From contig PGZV01000021.1 in the NCBI GenBank assembly GCA_002841495.1, positions 1 to 64,000 of the forward strand: a DNA stretch of 64,000 nt, read 5' to 3'. The stretch is from Firmicutes bacterium HGW-Firmicutes-2 (GTDB taxonomy: Bacteria; Bacillota; Clostridia; Lachnospirales; Vallitaleaceae). The notes under the pieces were generated by a model. It worked only from the letters and a program-made list of their open reading frames with translations. It was not told where the DNA came from and ran no database searches. The translations under genes were made by a program, and so were the position numbers. Below, piece by piece: positions 17,040 through 24,816 of this stretch. Within the stretch, counting starts at the first letter, position 1. Each line of letters starts with the position of its first letter.

Positions 17040-17160
17040 GGTTATAGCTAAGTTTCACAAATCAGTCAAAGGTATATAGATTCCGTTGAAGCATTCGGAA
17101 CTATATACCTTTGACTGAAGCTCAACTGAACTATATACCTTTGACTGAAGCTCAACTAAT
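17040..17160 (+). repeat. Palindromic repeat family A, copy A3 (diverged)
   Basis: The architecture is that of A1/A2: CTAAGTTTCAC at the left, then a perfect 18-bp stem (17062-17079 with 17101-17118), an inner TTCCG/CGGAA stem and the loop TTGAAGCATT. The stem sequence differs completely from A1 yet is fully complementary, so the pairing is conserved by compensatory change. A 30-bp right arm is duplicated exactly (17098-17127 and 17128-17157). It sits between the Pit gene and its terminator. Confidence 0.75.
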
Positions 17161-17196
17161 AGCTCTCCCTCTTTATCTCCCAGATTAAAGTTATAA

Positions 17197-17251
17197 AAGG
17201 ACTTTGTAAGCCATTTTGCAATATATGCAGATGGCGTGCAAAGTTCTTTTT
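17197..17251 (+). terminator. Terminator of the phosphate transport unit
   Basis: AGGACTTTG and GCCAT on the left pair with ATGGC and CAAAGTTC on the right (17239-17246), followed by TTTTT. Confidence 0.7.
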
Positions 17252-17303
17252 ATTAGTCAGATGACGTATTTCAAGGATTTTCAGTGAAATAAGCTAGAAT
17301 ATA

Positions 17304-17331
17304 TTGACATACGTGAGGCTTCTGTTATAAT
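17304..17331 (+). promoter_or_regulatory. thrS: Sigma-A promoter of thrS
   Basis: A perfect TTGACA (17304-17309), a 16-bp spacer, an extended TG and a perfect TATAAT (17326-17331) make this one of the strongest promoters in the window. It drives the T-box leader. Confidence 0.85.
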
Positions 17332-17384
17332 TATGCTATTACATACCAAACTTTCTCACTTGTAGGAAAGTGATACCACATACG

Positions 17385-17605
17385 AATAAATCGTTGATGA
17401 GACGAGTAAGATGAAGTACGGATTAACAGAGAGAAAATCATGGTTGAGAGATTTTTATTCCTATTCATTTGAAGACTACCTCAGAGAGATTCTAATACAA
17501 TCCGTTGACTACGTTATCGTCGAATGAAGTGATAGGAAACTATTATTAGGGTGGAACCGCGGGTTGACTCGTCCCTTGCTAATGCAAGCGATGGGTCTTT
17601 TTTGT
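17385..17605 (+). promoter_or_regulatory. T-box leader of thrS
   Basis: This is a tRNA-sensing transcription attenuator. The T-box sequence AGGGTGGAACCGCGG lies at 17548-17562. It is followed by a terminator, GACTCGTCCCTTGC (17566-17579) pairing with GCAAGCGATGGGTC (17584-17597), plus a T tract. Upstream stem I elements such as GATGAGACGAGTAAGATGAAG and CAGAGAG are recognisable. The specifier is probably ACT (17475-17477) or the adjoining ACC (17478-17480); both are threonine codons, agreeing with thrS downstream. Uncharged tRNA-Thr is expected to stabilise the antiterminator. Confidence 0.92.
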
Positions 17606-17670
17606 TTTGAAGAAGCGCGCCAATTTGACGATAATACATATCAAGTTAATTAAAGAAAGAAGGAGAAAAC

Positions 17671-19557
17671 ATGATTATAACATTAAAAGATGGCAATACA
17701 TTAGAATTTGAACAGAAAGTAAGTGTCCTAGATATAGCAAAAACGATTAGCGAAGGTCTAGCAAGACAAGCCTTAGTTGGTGAGGTTGATGGAGCGGTAG
17801 CGGACTTAAGAGATGAAGTAAGTGAAGATGCCCAGGTAAATATACTTACCTTCAATGACAAAGCCGGCAAAAAAGCTTTCTGGCATTCAGCTTCCCATTT
17901 GTTGGCCCATGCAGTAAAAAGACTTTATCCGGAAACCAAACTGGCTATAGGACCGGCAATAGACAATGGTTTCTATTATGACTTGGATCGCGCGACACCT
18001 TTTTCAGTCGAAGAATTGGTACTCATTGAAGGTGAGATGAAGAAAATCGCCTCTGAGAACTTGGAGATCACCAGATTCGAGTTACCAAGAGAAGCGGCTA
18101 TTGAACTCATGAAAGAAAAATCCGAAGACTATAAAGTTGAGTTGATACAGGATTTACCGGCGGATGCTAAGATCTCTTTTTATCAACAGGGCGACTTTGT
18201 TGATTTGTGTGCAGGTCCTCATATTGTTAGAACCAAAGACATCAAAGCCTTTAAATTAACCAGTGTTGCAGGTGCTTATTGGCGTGGTTCTGAAGACAAC
18301 AAGATGCTGACCAGAATCTATGGTACAGCTTTTCCTAAAGCGAAAGATCTGAAAGAATACCTAGATATGATTGAAGAAGCCAAGAAAAGAGACCATCGAA
18401 AACTTGGAAAAGAACTTGAGCTGTTCACAATGTATGATGAAGGTCCGGGATTCCCGGTATTTTTAAACAAAGGTATTATTCTAAAAGACATATTAATTAA
18501 ATACTGGAAAGAGATTCACAAGAGAAACGGATACGAAGAAGTATCGACACCGATTATTCTAAACAGAAGTCTGTGGGAAACATCAGGGCATTGGGATCAT
18601 TATAGGGATAATATGTACACAACCCAAATAGATGATGAAGATTTTGCAGTTAAGCCGATGAACTGTCCTGGTGGTATGCTGGCTTTTAAAACAAAACAAC
18701 ATTCTTACAGAGATCTGCCTCTTAGAATGGGCGAACTAGGTTTGGTACACCGTCATGAAATGAGTGGCGCCCTACATGGTCTTATGCGTGTACGAAGTTT
18801 TACACAAGATGATGCCCATATATTCATGACCAGATCACAGGTTACTGAAGAAATTATAAATGTTATTAATCTGATCGATGAAGTCTATGCAAAATTTGGT
18901 TTTAGTTACCATGTTGAATTATCCACCAAGCCGGAAGGCAGTATAGGTATTCAAGAAGATTGGGATATGGCAGAAGCATCCTTAAAAGAAGCTTTAGATC
19001 AAAAAGGCATGGCCTATATCTTAAATGAAGGCGACGGAGCTTTCTATGGTCCGAAGATTGACTTCCATTTGAGAGACTGTATCGGACGTACTTGGCAATG
19101 TGGTACCATTCAACTTGACTTCCAATTACCTCAGAGATTTGAGCTTGAGTATATTGAGCATGACAACTCTAAGCAAAGACCTATCATGTTACACCGTGTA
19201 GTTTATGGATCTATTGAGCGCTTTATTGGAATATTAATAGAACACTTTGCAGGAGCATTCCCTTACTGGTTAGCACCAGTACAAGTGAAAGTACTACCGA
19301 TATCACCGGAATTTGATGATTATGCCAAAGAAGTCATGGCTAAACTTGATGATCAAGGTGTTCGAGTAGAGGGTGACCTTAGAAACGAGCGTATCGGTTA
19401 CAAGATCCGAGAAGGTGGCATGGAGAAAATCCCATTCCTATTAATCGTAGGCGAGAATGAGCGAAACGCCGGATCTGTCTCAATACGGCCCTTTGGTCAA
19501 CAAAAAAATGATGAAATGTCCTTGGTAGACTTCATAGAAAAAGTCAAAGAACTATAA
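17671..19557 (+). CDS. thrS: Threonine--tRNA ligase
   Basis: This charges tRNA-Thr with threonine. It has 628 residues: a TGS domain (about 1-60), an editing domain with HSASHLLAHAVK and the distal CAGPH zinc-type motif, a class II catalytic core with MNCPGGM, RMGELGLVHRHE and MLHRVVYGSIERF, and a C-terminal anticodon domain. Length and motif order are normal. The ATG follows AGAAGGAG. Expression is controlled by the T-box at 17385-17605. Confidence 0.97.
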   Translation: MIITLKDGNTLEFEQKVSVLDIAKTISEGLARQALVGEVDGAVADLRDEVSEDAQVNILTFNDKAGKKAFWHSASHLLAHAVKRLYPETKLAIGPAIDNGFYYDLDRATPFSVEELVLIEGEMKKIASENLEITRFELPREAAIELMKEKSEDYKVELIQDLPADAKISFYQQGDFVDLCAGPHIVRTKDIKAFKLTSVAGAYWRGSEDNKMLTRIYGTAFPKAKDLKEYLDMIEEAKKRDHRKLGKELELFTMYDEGPGFPVFLNKGIILKDILIKYWKEIHKRNGYEEVSTPIILNRSLWETSGHWDHYRDNMYTTQIDDEDFAVKPMNCPGGMLAFKTKQHSYRDLPLRMGELGLVHRHEMSGALHGLMRVRSFTQDDAHIFMTRSQVTEEIINVINLIDEVYAKFGFSYHVELSTKPEGSIGIQEDWDMAEASLKEALDQKGMAYILNEGDGAFYGPKIDFHLRDCIGRTWQCGTIQLDFQLPQRFELEYIEHDNSKQRPIMLHRVVYGSIERFIGILIEHFAGAFPYWLAPVQVKVLPISPEFDDYAKEVMAKLDDQGVRVEGDLRNERIGYKIREGGMEKIPFLLIVGENERNAGSVSIRPFGQQKNDEMSLVDFIEKVKEL

Positions 19558-19561
19558 AAAA

Positions 19562-19595
19562 GTTAAAGCGTCAAACTCAGTTTTGACACTTTAAC
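19562..19595. repeat. Hairpin resembling the end of repeat family A
   Basis: GTTAAAGCGTCAAA pairs with TTTTGACACTTTAAC. On the minus strand the sequence GGTTAAAGTGTCAAAACT matches the terminal sequence of repeat A2 (GGTTAAGGTGTCAAAACT at 4435-4452) in 17 of 18 positions. It may be a minimal or decayed family member. It could also help terminate thrS, but no T tract follows on the plus strand. Confidence 0.45.
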
Positions 19596-19630
19596 CATAA
19601 TAACAAATCTCAAATCCTAAAATAAATAAA

Positions 19631-19675
19631 AATAAATGCTGAAGTGATACACTCACTCAGCATTTATTTTTTTTT
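19631..19675 (+). terminator. Terminator of thrS
   Basis: AATAAATGCTGA (19631-19642) pairs with TCAGCATTTATT (19657-19668), followed by a long run of T to 19675. Confidence 0.9.
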
Positions 19676-19841
19676 GTAAAAATTTGAAAATAAACCTAAT
19701 TCCTTATAAAATCAAGTCACTATTAAATATCAGCATTAAATATCACTAACAAAAACGACCTACATATAGTATACGTAATTTCAATAAGGTTAATATTGCA
19801 TTTTTAATATGAAGCTAAGGGTAATCAAGAATATCATAAGA

Positions 19842-20014
19842 GCCAACATCGACCATGAAGTTCCTGGAAGTAAGAAAAGAGGCGTCGCCTCGGTATGAGC
19901 TATGCTCATATTTCTGAACACTTCATAGGAAAGTTGCCTTGACGCATCATGTCAGTCTTCAAGACTTGTCAGCATGGATGCTGACCGTCGACTTTTGGTG
20001 CATGGATGCACCAA
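19842..20014. other. Hairpin-rich spacer carrying two dispersed repeat segments
   Basis: The 410-nt gap between thrS and the amidohydrolase gene contains no ORF with a ribosome site. It has the minus-strand copy of the 26-bp repeat (19842-19867). Palindromes follow at 19879-19891 (GAGGCG/CGCCTC), 19894-19910 (TATGAGC/GCTCATA), 19968-19985 (GTCAGCAT/ATGCTGAC) and 19995-20014 (TTGGTGCAT/ATGCACCAA). The last two share the core GCATGGATGC. The segment 19893-19933 recurs, inverted, at 37625-37666. This may be a noncoding RNA or a structured repeat. No promoter of its own was recognised. Confidence 0.45.
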
Positions 20015-20087
20015 CCGGAGACCGTAATCACATACACTGTGGAAGGGTTTTCATGGGACCTCTTTAGAAACATATTCATTTTAACCC

Positions 20088-21449
20088 CTAACCCCTAACC
20101 CTCTTAACCAAATCAACAGCGGTTTTATGAGCATCTTTGGCCATTTGTTCCGTATCGATTTTCTGTAGCTCTCCGTCTATGGAGACAACCTCACCTGCGA
20201 CAATCGTCATCTTGGTATAAGAATGATTACCAAGACATACAAGTGAAACCAAAGGATCGTGACAGCCTGCATACTCAATCCCAGATAAATCAAAGAGATT
20301 AAGATCGGCGGCCATACCGGGTGCCAGATAACCGGTGTCCGTTCTTCCAAGAACCTGTGCGCCACCTCTTGTTGATATCTTAAGAATATTATAGGCATCT
20401 AGACCTTCAGTACCGTACTTAAGATGATTGAGTAAATAAGCCCTTCTAACTTCTTCCCACATATTTGAACCGTCGTTACTAGCACTTCCATCCACGGCAA
20501 TACTGATGTTGGCACCAATATTATGAAGTTCAGACGTTCTGCAGATACCACTGTTAAGCTTCATGTTGCTGGAAGGACAGTGGGCAATACCAGAGCCATT
20601 GAGTCGATGTATTTCATGATCATCAAGGAATATGCCATGAGCGTACCAAACATCTTTTCCGACCCAACCCAGATCTTCCATGAGTTCAAAGGGCCTACGG
20701 CCATATTTTTCAAGGCAGAAGGCTTCTTCATCTAATGTCTCGGCCAAATGAGTATGCATCATGACCTTATGTTCTCTAGCAAGTAAGGCTGTGTTTTTCA
20801 TAAGGTCTGCCGTTACGGAAAATGGTGAGCAAGGTGCTAGTGCAATTCTGGTCATAGCATAGTCAGAAGGATCATGATAGGTTTGAATGAGTCTAAGAGA
20901 ATCTTCTAGAATAATAGACTCTTCTTGAACAACGGTCATTGGTGGCAGCCCACCGTGATCTCTTCCAAGAGACATAGAGCCTCTAGTAGCATGAAACCGC
21001 ATACCAATGTCTTTTGCGGCTTGAATCTGTTCATCAATTAGAGTGGATGGCTGACCGTTTGGGAAAACATAGTGGTGGTCAGCGGTTAGAGTGCAACCGG
21101 TACGCAGTAGCTCAGAGAAACCAACCATAGCACCATGGTACACTGCAGTCGGTGTTAGGTGTTGCCAGAACTCGTAAAGGCCAATCAGCCAAGGGAATAG
21201 AGGTTTTTCCTGAACTTCTTTTAGCCCTCTGAACAAGGTTTGATAAAGATGATGATGGGTGTTTACAAATCCGGGTAAAGCGACAAGACCTTCACATTCT
21301 ATGACTTTGGTATCTGCCGTAGATGGAAGATTATGACCGATAGCCGTTATAACACCATTAACAATGAGTAGGTCCTGATGCTCCAAGTGGTCTTCCTGAT
21401 TATTAAACGTATAGATGTGGTCAATATTCTTTAATAATAACGATGACAT
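20088..21449 (-). CDS. Amidohydrolase, 8-oxoguanine deaminase / hydroxytriazine hydrolase-like
   Basis: This is a 453-residue metal-dependent hydrolase of the amidohydrolase superfamily. It has GFVNTHHHLYQTLFRG with metal-binding His residues, HTHLAET, a distal YAHGIF His and AVDGSASND with the catalytic Asp. The phrase RGSMSLGRDHGGLPP is typical of the branch that includes bacterial 8-oxoguanine deaminase and AtzB-like enzymes. A hydrolytic deaminase for a modified purine is therefore likely, but the substrate is not proven. The gene is alone on the reverse strand with its own promoter and a leader terminator. Its stop lies within a short TTAGGGG triplication (20081-20106). Confidence 0.85.
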   Translation of the reverse strand: MSSLLLKNIDHIYTFNNQEDHLEHQDLLIVNGVITAIGHNLPSTADTKVIECEGLVALPGFVNTHHHLYQTLFRGLKEVQEKPLFPWLIGLYEFWQHLTPTAVYHGAMVGFSELLRTGCTLTADHHYVFPNGQPSTLIDEQIQAAKDIGMRFHATRGSMSLGRDHGGLPPMTVVQEESIILEDSLRLIQTYHDPSDYAMTRIALAPCSPFSVTADLMKNTALLAREHKVMMHTHLAETLDEEAFCLEKYGRRPFELMEDLGWVGKDVWYAHGIFLDDHEIHRLNGSGIAHCPSSNMKLNSGICRTSELHNIGANISIAVDGSASNDGSNMWEEVRRAYLLNHLKYGTEGLDAYNILKISTRGGAQVLGRTDTGYLAPGMAADLNLFDLSGIEYAGCHDPLVSLVCLGNHSYTKMTIVAGEVVSIDGELQKIDTEQMAKDAHKTAVDLVKRVRG

Positions 21450-21464
21450 GGTTAACCTCCTTAA

Positions 21465-21516
21465 TTAAAAAAACCACAAAATTCTGCATAAAGATAACAG
21501 AGTATTTTTTGTGGTT
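21465..21516 (-). terminator. Leader terminator (attenuator) before the amidohydrolase gene
   Basis: Read on the minus strand, AACCACAAAA (21516-21507) pairs with TTTTGTGGTT (21481-21472), followed by a T run. This intrinsic terminator ends about 16 nt before the start codon, just upstream of the GGAGG site. A terminator between promoter (21540-21568) and gene implies conditional readthrough. An alternative pairing, GAGT with ACTC, in the 5' half could act as antiterminator. The leader is only about 85 nt, and no known aptamer was recognised. Confidence 0.7.
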
Positions 21517-21539
21517 AACTCAACACATATTTTATTTTA

Positions 21540-21568
21540 ATTATACATCAGTCTACCCTTTGGTGCAA
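21540..21568 (-). promoter_or_regulatory. Sigma-A promoter of the amidohydrolase gene
   Basis: On the minus strand, TTGCAC (21568-21563), a 17-bp spacer and a perfect TATAAT (21545-21540). The transcript would start near 21533. Confidence 0.7.
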
Positions 21569-21690
21569 TCATCCTCTAACCATATTTTATTAGAAATGGC
21601 ATTCATAACCATTTATAGGATTATATGTAAATATATACAATAAAATAGTAACTAAACACATATTAATTGTACATATCTAACAAATTTCAC

Positions 21691-21719
21691 TTTACAATTA
21701 AATATCTGTTCAGTATAAT
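21691..21719 (+). promoter_or_regulatory. Sigma-A promoter of the tad-like operon
   Basis: TTTACA (21691-21696), a 17-bp spacer and a perfect TATAAT (21714-21719) stand about 28 bp before the first start codon. Confidence 0.75.
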
Positions 21720-21746
21720 TAGGAGGTCATGTAAAGGGAGGCTATT

Positions 21747-22820
21747 ATGCATTGTAGAATATTAATCGGTGGGGGCGATCAAGAATATAATAATCAATTG
21801 ATTGAGAACTTGGTTCTGTCTGGAGAAAACCAGTTTGAGATGACAATGTTCAACAAGAAGGACAATATAGAAGAATACTTAGATTCTAATCATTACGATC
21901 TCATATTATTAACTGAAGAACTCATGATAATGGCGGGTGACATGATCCCAAAAGAAATGGAAGATCGTATGGTATTAATGGTAGAAGGGCATACGGGATT
22001 TAATCTACAAGGGATACAGATATTATTTAAATACCAAAGCATCAAAGAAATAGAGTTAACCATCAAGAACCTGTTTATGAAATTAACAGCAAAAGAGCGG
22101 GTTGGTAAAAATCACGGAAACTTAAAATTAATTGGCTGTTATAGTCCGGCAGGAGGATCCGGTAATACGACAGTTGCTCAGATTATTGCAGCATCCAAGG
22201 CTAATCAAGGCTACAAAGTACTTTTTATAAGCCTAGAATCTTTTCCAAGTTACCATATGACTTACCAAAGTACATCGCTAGACAACCTATCAGATTATAT
22301 GATGCATATCATATCAAAAAGCAATTGGATCATGGGGCTTGAGAAGATGAAAAGTGTAGATCCGGTATCAGGTATTCATTATCTAATGCCGGCGGTTAGT
22401 GAAGGCGACTTATCAGGATTTGAAACGAACAGGTGGTTAACCTGGATAGACTATATGATTGAAAAAAGTGACTATGACTATTTGGTTATTGATTTTGCCC
22501 AAGACTTTTTGGGTAAAACCCTTGAACTCATAAAGAAATGTCATTGCAAAGTTTTTAGTGTACGGGGTGATGCCAAGGGTTATAAAAAGTGGTTGGTTTT
22601 TTTGGAAGATTTAAATAGGCTAAATGAAGAACAAATCCTTAAGGACAAGCTGGTGATAATCAATCAGCTCTTGCCAAAAAATATATATGAGCGGATTGAG
22701 GGAGATGTCACTCTAAACTTTGATGATAGCTTAATAAGAGAAATGAGTGAAGGAAGAATTATATTCAATAGCCAATCCACTACCTTTGAAAAAATCGAAA
22801 GGTTGATGCGACATGTTTGA
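21747..22820 (+). CDS. TadZ/CpaE-like pilus assembly ATPase-fold protein
   Basis: This is a 357-residue protein opening the pilus locus. A receiver-like N-terminal half (about 1-125) is followed by a MinD/ParA-type domain. The phosphate loop reads SPAGGSGNTTVAQ, with Asn where canonical Walker A has Lys, a deviation also known from TadZ proteins. Strand ends such as VLFISLESF and DYLVIDFAQDF match the fold. It probably marks the pole or site of Tad machine assembly, with ATP hydrolysis doubtful. It overlaps cpaF by 8 nt. Confidence 0.8.
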   Translation: MHCRILIGGGDQEYNNQLIENLVLSGENQFEMTMFNKKDNIEEYLDSNHYDLILLTEELMIMAGDMIPKEMEDRMVLMVEGHTGFNLQGIQILFKYQSIKEIELTIKNLFMKLTAKERVGKNHGNLKLIGCYSPAGGSGNTTVAQIIAASKANQGYKVLFISLESFPSYHMTYQSTSLDNLSDYMMHIISKSNWIMGLEKMKSVDPVSGIHYLMPAVSEGDLSGFETNRWLTWIDYMIEKSDYDYLVIDFAQDFLGKTLELIKKCHCKVFSVRGDAKGYKKWLVFLEDLNRLNEEQILKDKLVIINQLLPKNIYERIEGDVTLNFDDSLIREMSEGRIIFNSQSTTFEKIERLMRHV

Positions 22821-24063
22821 TCAAAAAAAAGTCAGTGATCATCATTACAATTGCTTGATAAGTGAAGTACGCAATGAAATGGGACTCATGGATGATATAC
22901 CAGACGAGCAAGTCGAAACCCTGATTGAACGGGCTCTAAAAAAAATGACCCAGACAACCTACCTGCCTCTTAGAACAAGGCTACACTTAAAGGAAAAAGT
23001 ATTTAATGCCCTGAGGCGGTTAGATATTCTTCAACCGCTAGTAGATGATAAGAGTATAACGGAAATCATGGTTAACGGGGTTAAAGATATTTTCATTGAA
23101 AGAAACGGTCATGTGACGAGATTGGATTACACTTTTGATTCACAAGAACAACTTGAAAATATTATTCAGATGATTGTGTCCAAGGTAAACAGAGTTGTGA
23201 ATGAATCCTCACCTATTTGTGACGCCAGATTGGCAGATGGATCCAGAATCAATGTTGTTCTACCACCGATTGCATTAAAAGGACCAACATTAACCATTAG
23301 AAAATTCCCACAAAAGCCCATTGATATGGAAGATCTGGTGAACTGGGGAAGCATTTCAACTGAAGTAGCTCTGTTACTACAAACACTAGTAAAAGCTAAA
23401 TATAATATTTTTATTTGTGGCGGTACAGGTTCGGGTAAGACCACTTTTCTTAATGTCTTGTCCAATGCTATACCGGATGATGAAAGAATTATTACCATAG
23501 AAGACTCTGCAGAACTGCAGATTAATAAAGTGTCCAACTTAGTCAGTTTAGAGACAAGAAATGCCAATGTTGAAGGACGCGGAACAATTACCATTAAAGA
23601 TCTAATCAAATCATCCCTTAGAATGCGACCGGATAGAATTGTTGTAGGAGAAGTTAGGGGTCACGAGGCGTTGGATATGCTTCAAGCTATGAATACCGGT
23701 CATGACGGCTCTTTGTCAACCGGACATGGCAATTCAACCACAGACATGCTAAGCCGTCTTGAAACCATGGTTTTGACAGGATCGGCAATGCCTCTTGAAG
23801 CGATAAGGCAGCAGATTGCTTCAGCGGTAGAAGTCATGGTACATCTGGGTCGACTGAGAGATAAATCAAGAAAAGTTCTGGAAGTGGTGGAGATTGTAAC
23901 CTATAAGGATGGGCATATTGTCATGAATCCCCTTTACACTTTCCAAGAAGATGAGCAATCAACCGATGAAGCAGTTTGTGGTCAGTTGGTTAGAAGTGGC
24001 AATCAACTTCAGAACCGTGAAAAACTGCTCTTATCGAATATAAAGGGGTGTTTACCAATATGA
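22813..24063 (+). CDS. CpaF/TadA family secretion ATPase
   Basis: This is the motor ATPase of the Tad pilus, 416 residues. It contains an N-terminal domain, then the core with Walker A CGGTGSGKTTFLNVLS, an Asp box near EDSAELQ, Walker B VGEVRGHEALDML and a His box TGHDGSLSTGHGNS. All catalytic elements look intact. It couples ATP hydrolysis to Flp pilin extension (and retraction in some systems) at the inner face of the membrane. The start overlaps the upstream gene and the end overlaps tadB, indicating coupling. Confidence 0.93.
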   Translation: MFDQKKVSDHHYNCLISEVRNEMGLMDDIPDEQVETLIERALKKMTQTTYLPLRTRLHLKEKVFNALRRLDILQPLVDDKSITEIMVNGVKDIFIERNGHVTRLDYTFDSQEQLENIIQMIVSKVNRVVNESSPICDARLADGSRINVVLPPIALKGPTLTIRKFPQKPIDMEDLVNWGSISTEVALLLQTLVKAKYNIFICGGTGSGKTTFLNVLSNAIPDDERIITIEDSAELQINKVSNLVSLETRNANVEGRGTITIKDLIKSSLRMRPDRIVVGEVRGHEALDMLQAMNTGHDGSLSTGHGNSTTDMLSRLETMVLTGSAMPLEAIRQQIASAVEVMVHLGRLRDKSRKVLEVVEIVTYKDGHIVMNPLYTFQEDEQSTDEAVCGQLVRSGNQLQNREKLLLSNIKGCLPI

Positions 24064-24815
24064 GTTTTCAAGATGATATCGCTTATAATAAGTGCCATTA
24101 TTCAAAAAAAGAATGGATCCTTCATATCCTTTGGGGAATCGTTTACTATTTTATCATGGGTATGATTTTTTTTAACAATATGATCCTTGCAAGTATTGCA
24201 TGTTTAGGTGTCTACTTTCATATAAAAACACAAAAATCCTTATCCATAAAAAAAAGAAAACATTTATTAAGGGAGCAATTTCGAGAAGCAATGTATACCT
24301 TATCCTCATCCCTATCAGCAGGAAGGTCGGCAGAACAAGCGTGTATACAGACATTGGCAGATCTTCAGATTCTCTATAACCATCAGACGGATATTATCAT
24401 AGAGTGGTCGCTCATTGTTAAAAAGCTGAATATGAATGAAACCATAGAGTCGGCACTTGAAGACTTCGCAATGCGAGCAGAGGTTGAAGACATACATAAT
24501 TTTACCGGTGTTTTTATAATGGCAAAAAGAACTGGTGGTGATCTGATTAGGATTATACGAGAAACAACACATATGATTAATGAAAAAATAGAGATTCAAA
24601 AGGAAATAGATTTATTAGTTGTACAGAAGCAGTTTGAACAAAAGATTCTTTCATATATCATTCCGGGCATGATCTTGTTTTTTCAACTGGTGTCACCGGA
24701 TTTTCTAAGTCCGTTGTATGAGACGTTGATAGGTCGAATGGTCATGATATTTGCACTTTTTTTGTATATGCTCAGCCGTAAAATTGGAGAAAAGATTGTT
24801 AATATAGAGGTGTGA
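24060..24815 (+). CDS. TadB-like type II secretion F-domain membrane protein
   Basis: This platform protein of the Tad pilus has 251 residues from ATG 24060, which overlaps the cpaF stop. Two hydrophobic helices near the N-terminus precede a cytoplasmic T2SF domain (about 75-190, with LSSSLSAGRSAEQA and a later FTGVFIMAKRTGGDL). Two C-terminal helices follow. The preceding GTG at 24048 is inside the ribosome site, so ATG is preferred. Confidence 0.87.
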   Translation: MSFQDDIAYNKCHYSKKEWILHILWGIVYYFIMGMIFFNNMILASIACLGVYFHIKTQKSLSIKKRKHLLREQFREAMYTLSSSLSAGRSAEQACIQTLADLQILYNHQTDIIIEWSLIVKKLNMNETIESALEDFAMRAEVEDIHNFTGVFIMAKRTGGDLIRIIRETTHMINEKIEIQKEIDLLVVQKQFEQKILSYIIPGMILFFQLVSPDFLSPLYETLIGRMVMIFALFLYMLSRKIGEKIVNIEV

Positions 24816-24816
24816 T

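Noticed and set aside
17098-17157. Two exact 30-bp direct repeats suggesting a CRISPR remnant
   Set aside because: The units abut without a spacer and belong to the right arm of palindromic repeat A3. No cas genes are present.
20081-20106. Telomere-like TTAGGGG triplication at the amidohydrolase stop codon
   Set aside because: Only three units, partly coding. Probably a chance microsatellite, with no link to chromosome ends.
21571-21621. Perfect small three-way junction (ATCCT/AGGAT, AAATGG/CCATTT, CTAA/TTAG) upstream of the amidohydrolase gene, first read as a purine riboswitch
   Set aside because: It lies upstream of the minus-strand promoter at 21540-21568 and so is not in the leader. 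The conserved purine-aptamer loops and J2/3 sequence are absent.
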